This document shows positions 20,194 through 30,538 of a DNA stretch of 64,000 bases, in pieces (position 1 is the first letter of the stretch; each line of letters opens with the position of its first letter). Both the position numbers and the translations under genes were made by a program. The DNA is taken from the NCBI RefSeq assembly GCF_000003815.2, contig NC_049987.1:17525959-17589958 (forward strand), in the 5' to 3' direction. The notes below the pieces were generated by a model that saw nothing but the letters and a program-made list of their open reading frames with translations, was not told the origin of the DNA and did no database searches. The stretch comes from Branchiostoma floridae (Eukaryota > Chordata > Leptocardii > Amphioxiformes > Branchiostomatidae).

Positions 20194-21927
20194 TGTCTTT
20201 GATGTACCGTCTTTTATCATTGTTGTTAATCATTTTCTTTTATAGATGTAGTTTTACTTGTAAACGACAAATCTTAAGAACAAGAATAATTGATAAACCT
20301 GTAGCATAAACCATATTTTTTTAATCAACGGAAACGATAAGTCATAGTAATGATTTGAGAGACAATGGTTATGACATAATCAGAAGGTAGCATACTTAAA
20401 GTGATACAGATTAAAAGCGTATTTATTCGTTATGCAAACATCATATTGATTCTAAAATTCAGAATATTTATTTTTTCTTCAACAGGTCAGACTATTTCAA
20501 TAAACACGACTTTATACACATTGTGTGTACTGGCATAGAAATTGGCCTATTTAGCGGTCATTTTTTAACCATCTCTGCAACGTGATCATAGTTATTGGAA
20601 CTTCCATGTAGTAAATATGCATGATACGAGAACTGTTCAATAAACATATCGCATAACCCATTTCTAGTTGATGTAGAAAGTTGCAATTTCATCTGTATCA
20701 AAAAACGTGTCTGCGGGGAAAACATCCTTTTTAATACTTAGCTTAGATTTATTACCGAATCTCCCCCTTGACCCCAGTCTGCTCCTGTATCCATCCGCAG
20801 GACCCAACAACTCAGATGTGTCTCTACGCCAACTAAACTGGTGAACTAAACAGTGACCCAAATGGGAAGGCTTTGGTCCTGCCTATTTCTTCTTACCCAA
20901 AGTTCCCCAAATTGGGCCAAATATTTCAAGGAAAACTTGAAGATCTTTGAAGGATTTCAAGTGTCTTTTAACTCATTTTGAACCCTCTACTGTGCAACGT
21001 CTTCTGACGTCTTCTCTTTTATTGAACTGACTTCTTGAATTTTCACCCCTGTAAGAATTTAAATTGTCCTGTAGGAAGTCTGGTCCCTGGAACAACCAAT
21101 CTCCACATCTGAGGATATTGTTTGCATTATGTATAATTTTGGCAAAAACGTGCACGTAGCCAAACGGGTAGCAACATAGACAATTAGAAATACCGTATAC
21201 ATTACATGTATTTATTCAAAAGGTAGCGGGACCTGTCTAACACCTGAAATTTTCAAACCCTAAATGGTCCTGGTCATACCCACTTGTTCCTGCATTACAT
21301 ATGTGGATGGGTGGATGGATGGAATATTCTAAAGGGGAGGAAAAAGGTTTCAGCATCCTTTAGTTTTACAAGAATGTAGTTTGCAGAGTTTGTTGTGACG
21401 AAATATTTGACCATGTCAAGGGGCGTCCATTCTAATAAATTGTCACAGAGAGGCTAGGGTTTTGGAATAATATTTTTAATAGATTAAGTTTGAATTATTC
21501 TAGAAAATATCACGATAATTATATTTTGCAAAAAATACTAAATACTAGTAGTATGAACATTTTTGAACCTATTTAAATCCATTTAAATACCTTGAAAACA
21601 TTTTGAAAGTGACTGACGAAAATCTTTTCATTCATAATAAGTTTCAAACATCTATTTGATTATTTTACTTTTAGAAATATAACCTTCTCGGAAATATGAA
21701 ATACACTTTATATGTAACTGCCCCCATTATGAGGATGAAAGAAACATCCCTGTTGACACAATTACAACAAATATTTCCAACTTTTCACCGGCTAGTAGAC
21801 CTCCAAAAAACTACATTCCTGCTAAAACCACAGAACTCACTAATCATTAAAAACGTGGGACTTTTCATCAGACACTGCCTCCAAAGAAGAAGTCAAACCT
21901 CCCAGTAAATAATGTAGAATCATGCAT

Positions 21928-22050
21928 ATAGATAGCTGTATAGAATAGATAATTGTTACTTTTTAATGTCATATATATAGCTGTATAGAATAGATGATTG
22001 TTACTTTTTAATGTCATATATATAGCTGTATAGAACAGACACTTGTTACT
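21928..22050. repeat. Tandem repeat, about 45 bp unit x 2.7
   Basis: Units beginning AGCTGTATAGAATAGAT and containing TTGTTACTTTTTAATGTC, two nearly identical and a third diverged. Confidence 0.85.
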
Positions 22051-23745
22051 TTCTTACTGGCTGTAACCTGGCAAATAGCCAACGGCATGGATTTGCAAAT
22101 AAATAAATTGTATTTGATCATATTTGCAAATATTTGTGACATGTTTCAAATGGTTGATTTGGATTATTACATCCATAAAAATTAAGCCATTTTTCTGCCT
22201 TATTATGCTCTTAGATTTTACTCCTGGGCACTGGTTGGTCCTTTGTGGTGAGTCATTGATGCATGACACCCAAACACCAAAATGACACTCCAAACACCAA
22301 AACTTTCTAAAGATGTGTGAAATGCTTTCTTCTAAGCGCACTGACTCATTTACAATTTTGTTGCAACATATATTTACAACACATAGTGGTGACATACTCG
22401 AGTCGTAACTTATATCAATGCCGCCACCGAAAACTAATACAGGCACATGGGTAAATAGATACAAGAAAAGAAAACAAGATGTTAAATAAGCGCTGAAGCA
22501 AAGTTTACAAATGAAAATTCAAAGACATAAACTGAGGATATGATAATTAACTAAGTCCCTTAAGACTGGTAGGATTAATAAATAAATAAATCTATTAAGA
22601 AAGTTTGTACATACATTATATATAATTATATAAATTGGAGTTTTCTGCAGAGGGCAGAAAAGAAGATCCTTTACTGTACTAAAATGTCGTGAGATAGATT
22701 GTCCATATCAAAATCTACCAGTCTTCTCAAATTGCCGAAATCTCTTATACATATAGTTACAAATAATCAAAAAAATATGAAAAAATATATTGATAACTGG
22801 CAATGGCAACCATGTTTGTGACTTGGAATGGACTCTACCAACTAGGTTTTGAAAACCTCCAGACTAATATGTTGAATAGATGATGTAAAATTAGAATCGT
22901 TACAAATTTATAATAAATGGCACTACACGTGATTCATTCATGTTGCATAAATAGGCATGGACTATGAATTTATACATCAGGCGACACTATTCATAATTTT
23001 CAAAATTGCCTAGAAAAATGCGTATCGGGTTACAAGACAGACCCAAGCAAAAAACATCTGTGGAACCTATAGCTTTTTTGGTCAGCCGGTAGCAAAATGC
23101 ATAAGATTTCAGACAGCTTGGTAACGAAATTCAAAACAGAATTTAAAACTCTGTTTACGGTTAAATTAACAATTGATGTAAGAATGAACGCGTAGTCAAC
23201 GTTGCACTTCTTTGTTCTTTTTATCAATATACTTCTACACGTACAATGTATATCTGTATAATTACGATTTTAGATCTTCCAAATACCAGTGCCTGATGCA
23301 TGGATTTCAGGTATAAACTGCTAATCTGTATTTGTCGGATCACTTCGGCCAAGATCTAAAAAGGCAAGATAAGCCATACCTATTGAATCTATTTGTTTCA
23401 GGACCGCATCCGAAAACACAACGTTATTTTCATTGGGCCTTGTTCCAAATTCATACAAACAAACGAACTATGATGACGACAAACAAATTGGTCTGAGTCC
23501 TCCTATAAGTTACGTGGTTTGAAGACGTGTGGGTAGTTTTGTTTCCTGTGAGCACTCATGAGCAGGTCATATTCCCGTGTGTTAGACATCATCTTTTACT
23601 TTTTCACCATATAAAAAACAGCAGCAAAAATTGTAAATCAGAGCCATTTTAAGACGTCAGATTTTTCAAGTTTTTGTTTCGTTTTTCTTCTGTTGTTCCG
23701 GGAAAGGGGATCAAAAACAGCACTGACTCTCCGCACAACGTAGTC

Positions 23746-23985
23746 AGCCAACGTCAAACAACGGCATCTGTCAAATAACGACATCTCTCAAACAGCGACA
23801 TCTCTCAAACAACGACATCTGTCAAACAACGGCATCTGTCAAACAGTGACATCTGTCTAACAGCGACATATGTCTAACAGCGACATATGTCTAACAACGA
23901 CATCTGTCAAATAACGACATCTGTCAAATTACGACATCTCTCAAACAACGACATCTCTCAAACAACGACGTCTCCCAGCCCACTG
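23746..23985. repeat. 17-bp minisatellite upstream of gene C
   Basis: About 13 tandem copies of ACGACATCTGTCAAACA with TCTCTCAA and TGTCTAAC variants, ending about 205 bp before the first ATG of gene C. It is homologous to the array upstream of gene A and sits at the same distance. Confidence 0.92.
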
Positions 23986-24149
23986 GCCGGGAATCTACAT
24001 CGTTTTCGCATCAGGTGAAAGAAGAGTTTTGTCATTTTTACGAATCTAATAGGACAGACCTTAAGGCTTAAAAAGAAAGGCACATTTCCCAAAACAAGTT
24101 ACTCTATTAAAAGCACTGTCTCTGAAAAAGTATACTAACATCGTAAAAT

Positions 24150-24157
24150 CTATACAC
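24150..24157 (+). promoter_or_regulatory. TATA-like box of gene C
   Basis: CTATACAC in the conserved context ATCTATACACCGG, about 40 bp upstream of the first ATG; gene A has TATATACACCGG at this place. Confidence 0.45.
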
Positions 24158-24190
24158 CGGGTAACATGTACAAGCAGGCGTTTTGAGTGA

Positions 24191-26695
24191 ATGAAGAGCA
24201 TTGACACGTTTTCGGTCAAAACAAGATTTGTCTTCAAGATGCAAGGAATATCTAGGTACAAGTTTGTGGTCCTCTTCTTTATGGCATTGTTGACAGCATC
24301 CGAAACTTCAGATCAAAACTGCTTTCCGACTTGCCAAAAGAAAATCTTGACCAGTTGCCTGCCCACCCGCGAAATAGATGATTACTACAAACGTTATGCT
24401 GGTACTTATTTTGCAAGAGAGTCAGAGTGCGTTTCATGTTTAAATGTGAACTACACACATTTTGCTAAAATTGCAAATATTCCATTAAAAAGGTGTTTTG
24501 CAGGTGTTGAATTTCTCGCTATAAGAGGTTTTCAATACGGGATTCTGTCGTCACGAAAACTAGCTGTATTCGACCCAACTTCAGTCAAAAGCCTCTTTCT
24601 GATTGATGCAGGGATAACTGAAATGAGCAAAGCCACGTTCAAAGATTTTCAAAAGTTAAGAAATTTACATTTAGACTATAATATGTTGACGCACATCCCC
24701 ACAAACTGGTACAATGGTTCACGTAGTGGCTTATTTGACAAGCTTTCGATTTCTCATAATAACATCTCCAGTTTAGAAGCCAAATGTTTTGATTTCGATG
24801 AAAATCACCTTAGCCTGTTAGATCTTAGGAGTAATGTATTAACAACAGTGTGTGCAGACTGGCTTTTCGGACTGGATTGGCTTAAAACACTACTTCTCAG
24901 CGGAAACAAAATCCAAATAGTTCCATCTGACGTGTTTGAATCAATGAGCCAGCTACAGTTTCTGGACTTAAGTCAAAACGACTTAGTGTGTGTAAGTGGA
25001 GAGGTATTCTTGACGATGACGAACCTTATCGAAGCCAAACTTGGCGATTCCACAATAGATAATTTACAAGATAAGTCATGGAATGCTGTACTTGATAATT
25101 GTGACAGAAAGACAAAGCAGTGGATACGATTCGAGGCCTTCGGCTTAGTTCTACATATTAACTATGATATCAATGTTAACAGCTTCACTATTGATTGGTT
25201 TAGCAAGTCAGGAAGTAAGCATAACGTTCCAAATAATCTGGATTCTTGTATGGCACTCCGTACAGAATTGAGGTCAGGTCACATCGCGTATTCTGCTCCT
25301 TTCGTCATTGTAGCAAAAGATAAACAGTCAGATGGAAACCAAACTTCATCAAGGCAATGTTCAGATGTCTGGACAGAGGTTGAAGGTATAGGTCTGGCAT
25401 TGAAAGGTCCATCCAGTTTACGATTTTCTTTTCTTGAGACAGTTGACAAACAAGGCAACTCCAGAAGAGATGGTTTTAGCATGGTAGTCAGAGAAACATT
25501 TAGCTCTCAAAAGTGGAAGCATTCGAGTATTGCCTGTTTTATTATCACTGGTGACATGAAAGATACTTCGTTCTTTAACGTGTCCACGATGGAGCAAGGG
25601 AGAAAAAGCGCATCATGCTATTCGGGGGAGGTTCGTGCAAACAATATCTATTCGACGACAATGGTTGTAAATACATCTGTAGCTAATATTGACAAAACGT
25701 ACAACCATACAGGAAGAGCAAACACTGCGGCATATCCTAATGATACGCAAGGGACAACCGATGGCGTTATCTTGATCGCTCTTGTAGTGAGTTTAGGGAT
25801 TGCACCTTTTCTCATACTATTAGGTTGTTGCGTTTGTGCTATCTGTTACTGTGTAAAGAGACGCAGTGATGAGGATAGGAGCAATGGCAATAATGACAAC
25901 ATCAGCGGATCAAATGTCACAAGACTGGAGTCATACGGAATGACAAATTCCGCAAGAGTCACGGTCAATACAAACAGTGACGGCTGCGGTCAAGAAGACA
26001 GCGTCAGAACACAACTCGCTACTATTTCAAGGGATGATATCTTACGTCTCTTACAGAGGAGCCCTTTGTACCAAGGCAATGCACAAAGAACGCTCCCGGC
26101 AGAGGACAGTCACGATATAAACTGTCGAACAGACGACAATGATGGCCCCGATTCTTTGACTCGAAGGTCAGTAACAAACACTTATAATCAGACAGACGGG
26201 GAAGAAGTGAATGATGATCCACAGCAACACGACTATTGTGAAATCTCGGATGATGACGTGTTCCATCCTCCGTTTGCAAGACAACATCACGATGAGAGAC
26301 ACGAAAATGTCTGTAGCACATCTGGAAGGGCCTCTCCAACGGAGAACTCGGACTCTCATGGCGACAACGAAGACTCTCTGACTTTCTATGCTGCAGCGGC
26401 AGCTGATGTTCACCTGCCCTCGACCAGAAACGTTGGCGCTAACGCTTCACTGTACAACATAGACACGCGGTCAGAAGCTTTGAGCTGTACTATAGATAAT
26501 CAGGTTGTCGATCAAGTAGAGATTCCCTGTGAAGCGACTACTACTACCACAGATGTATTAGACCGTAGAAGCATGTTTTTGTATGGAATACAGACTACCT
26601 CGTTCATTACACATGGTACAAACGAAGAAGAGGGGGCAATGGACTCAGAAAGTATTGGTAACGACGAAGATGTCACCACAGAGGAAGTTGAATGA
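24191..26695 (+). CDS. LRR receptor-like membrane protein C
   Basis: A single coding exon, 834 aa from the first ATG. The second in-frame ATG (24239) sits right before the hydrophobic signal segment (YKFVVLFFMALLTA) and may be the real start. The protein has the N-cap CFPTCQKKILTSCLP...CVSC...CFAGVEFLAIRGFQYG, LRRs at roughly 135-315, the WIRFEAFGLVLHINYD domain, a Thr-rich stalk, a membrane segment near 525-553 (LILLGCCVCAICYC) and a tail of about 280 aa. The tail has SPLY (versus NPLY in A), DYCEISDDD and DSLTFYAAAAADVHLP. Ectodomain residues match A almost throughout; the stalk, membrane and tail regions differ much more. It lacks the tail duplication of A, and the tyrosine of the ETQYEAL motif is replaced (DTRSEAL). 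The intact frame suggests a functional gene. Confidence 0.88.
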   Translation: MKSIDTFSVKTRFVFKMQGISRYKFVVLFFMALLTASETSDQNCFPTCQKKILTSCLPTREIDDYYKRYAGTYFARESECVSCLNVNYTHFAKIANIPLKRCFAGVEFLAIRGFQYGILSSRKLAVFDPTSVKSLFLIDAGITEMSKATFKDFQKLRNLHLDYNMLTHIPTNWYNGSRSGLFDKLSISHNNISSLEAKCFDFDENHLSLLDLRSNVLTTVCADWLFGLDWLKTLLLSGNKIQIVPSDVFESMSQLQFLDLSQNDLVCVSGEVFLTMTNLIEAKLGDSTIDNLQDKSWNAVLDNCDRKTKQWIRFEAFGLVLHINYDINVNSFTIDWFSKSGSKHNVPNNLDSCMALRTELRSGHIAYSAPFVIVAKDKQSDGNQTSSRQCSDVWTEVEGIGLALKGPSSLRFSFLETVDKQGNSRRDGFSMVVRETFSSQKWKHSSIACFIITGDMKDTSFFNVSTMEQGRKSASCYSGEVRANNIYSTTMVVNTSVANIDKTYNHTGRANTAAYPNDTQGTTDGVILIALVVSLGIAPFLILLGCCVCAICYCVKRRSDEDRSNGNNDNISGSNVTRLESYGMTNSARVTVNTNSDGCGQEDSVRTQLATISRDDILRLLQRSPLYQGNAQRTLPAEDSHDINCRTDDNDGPDSLTRRSVTNTYNQTDGEEVNDDPQQHDYCEISDDDVFHPPFARQHHDERHENVCSTSGRASPTENSDSHGDNEDSLTFYAAAAADVHLPSTRNVGANASLYNIDTRSEALSCTIDNQVVDQVEIPCEATTTTTDVLDRRSMFLYGIQTTSFITHGTNEEEGAMDSESIGNDEDVTTEEVE

Positions 26696-27066
26696 AGAAT
26701 GGTAACCTAAACGATGGATTTCCTTCGATGCCTTGTTATGGTAGTGTTCTTATTGTACTTTTCTTTGTAATTGTTTGTCAAGTGCGAGTGCTACACTTAA
26801 CTGTTAACTGTAAAATGACTGTTATGACCATTATTGTATATACTGTAGTTGAATTATCATGATAACCATTGAACCCATAGAAACCGAGTCCACGCAATGT
26901 ATCGTATCTGTGTAACGTTATATGCTTATGCGGTGCGATATAACCCGTACGTATATGGTTATCTGCATTATTTGCATGTATGTATGTGGGGGTTTGAATA
27001 TCAATCCATGTTTAGAATCATCTGTATGTGTATTTATGTATTAAGTTGATGTTGTTGTTGTTGTCG

Positions 27067-27072
27067 AATAAA
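27067..27072 (+). promoter_or_regulatory. Poly(A) signal of gene C
   Basis: AATAAA about 370 bp after the stop of gene C, conserved in context with the signal beyond gene A at 9552-9557. Confidence 0.55.
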
Positions 27073-27443
27073 CATCACTCGTAAGCGTGTATATTATAGG
27101 CTTCGCTTTGTTTCTTTTTTTTAGTAATCCGTACATGCAAGCTAGGTAGAAAATATGAAGACATTGAATCTTTGTGGCCATGATCGTAATGTAATTTCAA
27201 ACAGCACTGTTTCTTACTTCGAAGTCTTCTCAAAAGTGCAGGAAATAAATGCCATTTCGGATGGTAAATTTACGGGGGTGCATGCCATTGAATAACCTCT
27301 ACCAGGATCAACGGGTCGCTGGAAAAATAGCAGAAATTGTCCAAGTAGACGGAGAACATGCAAGATGAGTGAGATAGCCGGAGTGTACAGTTTCCAACCT
27401 AACTGTATTCCTTAGACAGTTAAATCCTCTAATAATTCCTGTC

Positions 27444-27626
27444 TAATCTCCAAGCAAATCCTACGGTATCATGAAATAGTATCAAAAGCTGCCAGAGGAG
27501 TGAAGCCGGCCTAGCCTAGGAGTGTGTTTGGCTAGGGTGCAAGGCAAATGGACACCTCTTGGCTGATTATACTGCTTGGCCAGTTTTGTACTATCTTATG
27601 CCATCGTAGGATCTGCTTGGAGATTA
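27444..27626. mobile_element. MITE family M, copy 2
   Basis: A 183-bp element with ends TAATCTCCAAGCAAATCC and GGATCTGCTTGGAGATTA and inverted arms similar to those at 6463-6648. The flanks ATTCCTGTC (27435-27443) and ACTCTTGTC (27627-27635) agree at 7 of 9 positions, fitting a decayed 9-bp target duplication. It is older than copy 1. Confidence 0.8.
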
Positions 27627-28805
27627 ACTCTTGTCCATCATTGGCCAATTTTTGCAGCGACCTGTGGAGCCTGGTATAGGCTGGCCTCCGGACCGACCCA
27701 CTCAGTATACAGATCGCGTCTTCTGAGCTTGCAAATAATGTACAAAAGAACCCTTGCCCCAACAAAATACTGGCTAATACAGCCAAGAAAGCAAACATGG
27801 CTTTAAAAAGGGAAAAAAGCTATTAACCGATAAAAAAACGTAGCGAATTAAGCGAAAAAAAAAACTATTAACTATGGAGTGATATCAATAACATTATTGG
27901 TGCGACAGAAAAGAAAATTGGGAAGAAAACTCACCATAACTATCTGCATACACTTTGCGGTACAATTCCAGAAGCAATTTTGTTTGAAAACCAATTTGGA
28001 AAGACCTTCCTTACTTTGTTAATTATTTAGCAATATGATATGAATAACCATGTACATCTGTCGTTCGGGTTGATTTGGCTGGAAGTCTTCATGTCTGGAG
28101 CCCCCCCCCCTAAAAATTTTGGAGGAGGTCTAAATTTTGTGCTTCATTCGGAAATATAACCTTATGAATTTTTCCTGCCTTTATGACACGATTTCAAAGT
28201 AAGATACATGGACTGTCAAACACAGCGCTGTCAAAGAAAGGAACTGCATTGCTTTGTTAATACCAAGGAGTTTATACAAAATTATCATAATCTCTATATG
28301 CTCTCTTTGATAATACTATTTGGGTACCTCCGTCTGCCCGCCCCAGCTCTTTATAACCAAAACCAACCATTTGAAAAACAAATATTTGCAAATATTCCCG
28401 AGAATATTACATTTTTAAAAATGAAAGAATTAAATAGATGTTTGAAACGTAGTATGAATAAAGAGATGTCCATACTATTTTTTTGCAAGAAAAAAAAGAT
28501 ATTATCATGACCATTGTCGTGACTCAGATATTTTTACGAATAATTCAAACCTAATATATCCAAATTATAATATTATTCTAAAACCCTCCCTGTGACAATT
28601 TATCATATGAACGCCCCTTGACAATTAGAAAAAATATTGCGCCACAGCAAACTCTGTTGTCAACATGTTCTATTCCCTGTTACATTCTTGTAAAAGTAAA
28701 GGACTTAACTCAAGCAATTTTTCTTCGTATGTAAAGGCAGGAATAAGTAGGCATGACCAGGTTCATTAAGGGTTAACTTTGGTTATTACAAACTTTTATA
28801 TATTA

Positions 28806-28878
28806 AAGAAAATATAGCGGAACCTGTCTAACATTTAAAAAACGTTAGATAGGTCCCGCTATATTTTCAATAAATACA
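28806..28878. repeat. Strong hairpin in the 3' flank of gene D
   Basis: Inverted arms of about 30 bp with few mismatches (GAAAATATAGCGGAACCTGT facing AGGTCCCGCTATATTTTC) around a short loop. The homologous place downstream of gene B (about 21215-21245) has only a single arm, so the inverted copy arose in this block or was lost in the other. Confidence 0.65.
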
Positions 28879-29730
28879 TTCAATTTACATAATGTAACTG
28901 TCTGTGTTGCCGTTCTCGTAGCACGTTGGGCTACGTGGACGTGTTTGCTAAAATTATTCATAACGTTAATGCAAACAATATCCTCAGATGCTTGATGAGT
29001 TAGATCGTGTGTGATTGGCTGTTCCAAGGACCAGACGTCCTGCAGGAAGTTTTACTTCTTACAAGGATGAAAATACAAGAGGGCAGTTCAATAAAGGGGG
29101 AGACTTCAGAGTTGTGTTGCGCAGTAAAAGGTTCAGAATTATCTTTCTTTTCCTTGAAATGTTTGGCCCAATCTAGGGACCTTGGGGTAAGAAGAAATAG
29201 GCAGGACCAAAGCATTCCCATTTTGGTCACTGTTCAGTTTACCAGTTTAGTTGGCGTAGAGACACATCTGAGTTGTTGGGTCCTGCGGATGGATACAGGA
29301 GAAACAAAGGGTCAAAGGTGACGTTGTCTTGGAATAGCATGAGCTGAATCCCTCCTCCCCCGCGTTTTCTTTGCATGATCATAAAGTAGACCCGTCTGAC
29401 TTTCTGATCGAATTTTACTGATCGATACAAATACCTAAATAATAGGTCCACCCTAGGGGATGTACAGAAAGATTGTATGAACTCCAGAATTAAAACAAAA
29501 GAATCCTGCAGACATATGTTTTGATACAAATGAAATTTCTGCCTTCTACATAAGATAAAAGTGGGTCATGCGATATCTTTATTGAACAGTTCTCTTATCA
29601 TGTATATTTACAACATGGACGTTCCAATTACTGTACAGGAAAACTATGATCACGTTGTTTGTGAAGGCTAAATGGACGCCAAATAGGTCGCCTTCTATGC
29701 CACTACACACAATGTGTATAAAGTCATATA

Positions 29731-29745
29731 TATATATATATATTA
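29731..29745. repeat. (TA)n microsatellite
   Basis: Short TATATATATATATAT run with no neighbouring gene feature. Confidence 0.7.
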
Positions 29746-30087
29746 TTGAAATAGCCTGACCTTTAAAAAAAAGAATATATATTCTGAATTTTGAAATCAA
29801 TATGTTTTCTTAATGGATAAAAACATTTTCAGCCTTCATTGCTTTTAGCATGCCACCTTCTGTTCGTGTCACATCCGTCGACTCTCAAATTATTACTATG
29901 ATTTATCTTTACCGTTGATTAACAATATGGTTTATGCTAAAATAATGCATAAATTATTATGTGTTTTTCCTGAGTGCTGTTTACAACCATTCTTGCTCCT
30001 AATATTTACCGCAAAAACTTTTTGTAGCTTACTAGTAAAACTTGATCTATAAAAGCATTGAAGATAAGAAACAATACCTCAGATGTA

Positions 30088-30107
30088 TTTATTCATAATT
30101 CTTTATT
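30088..30107 (-). promoter_or_regulatory. Poly(A) signals of gene D
   Basis: TTTATT at 30088-30093 and 30102-30107 (AATAAA on the minus strand), about 440 bp beyond the stop of gene D. Confidence 0.5.
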
Positions 30108-30538
30108 CTTTATTCTAGATTAGTTAATAAAACCAGTGAGGAGCCCAGACCCTGGATACAAACACAGTCATGTTTGGGACCGCCTTCTTGCCATAGCGCC
30201 ACCTTGCGGCAAGCAGTAGCAGATATGATTATGGTCTAACAGAAAATCATATGGGATATAATGTCCTTGGCTCTAATAAGGGCAACTAACAAGTCTTAAA
30301 AGGGTTTGGCGAGGAAACAATAGAGAAAAATATTACTTTTGCGTGACTTTCTAACCTTAAGAAGTTATGTTAAACTTCAATACACTTGCAACAATACATA
30401 TTATCACGTCACCATGACACTTACAGAAGCACACGTATGTGTAAGAGACAAACAACCTTCCATCTTTCCATTACAATTCCAGTACTTTTCTGGTATAGTT
30501 ACACCTTCGCTTGTACCAATGACGTCTTCTAATGAGTA

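Larger units (their letters stand above)
16000..21480. repeat. Segmental duplication block 2a (carries gene B)
   Basis: Inverted copy of about 28560-33750. Besides the gene, matching flanks include 20820-21160 with 29280-28910, and 21400-21480 with 28620-28577. Judged by eye; percent identity not measured. Confidence 0.7.
22790..28095. repeat. Segmental duplication block 1b (carries gene C)
   Basis: Inverted partner of 7970-14780; landmarks are given there. It contains the MITE at 27444-27626. The matching part of block 1a lies in or near the 8204-8647 gap, so whether the insertion is specific to this copy cannot be read. Confidence 0.75.
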
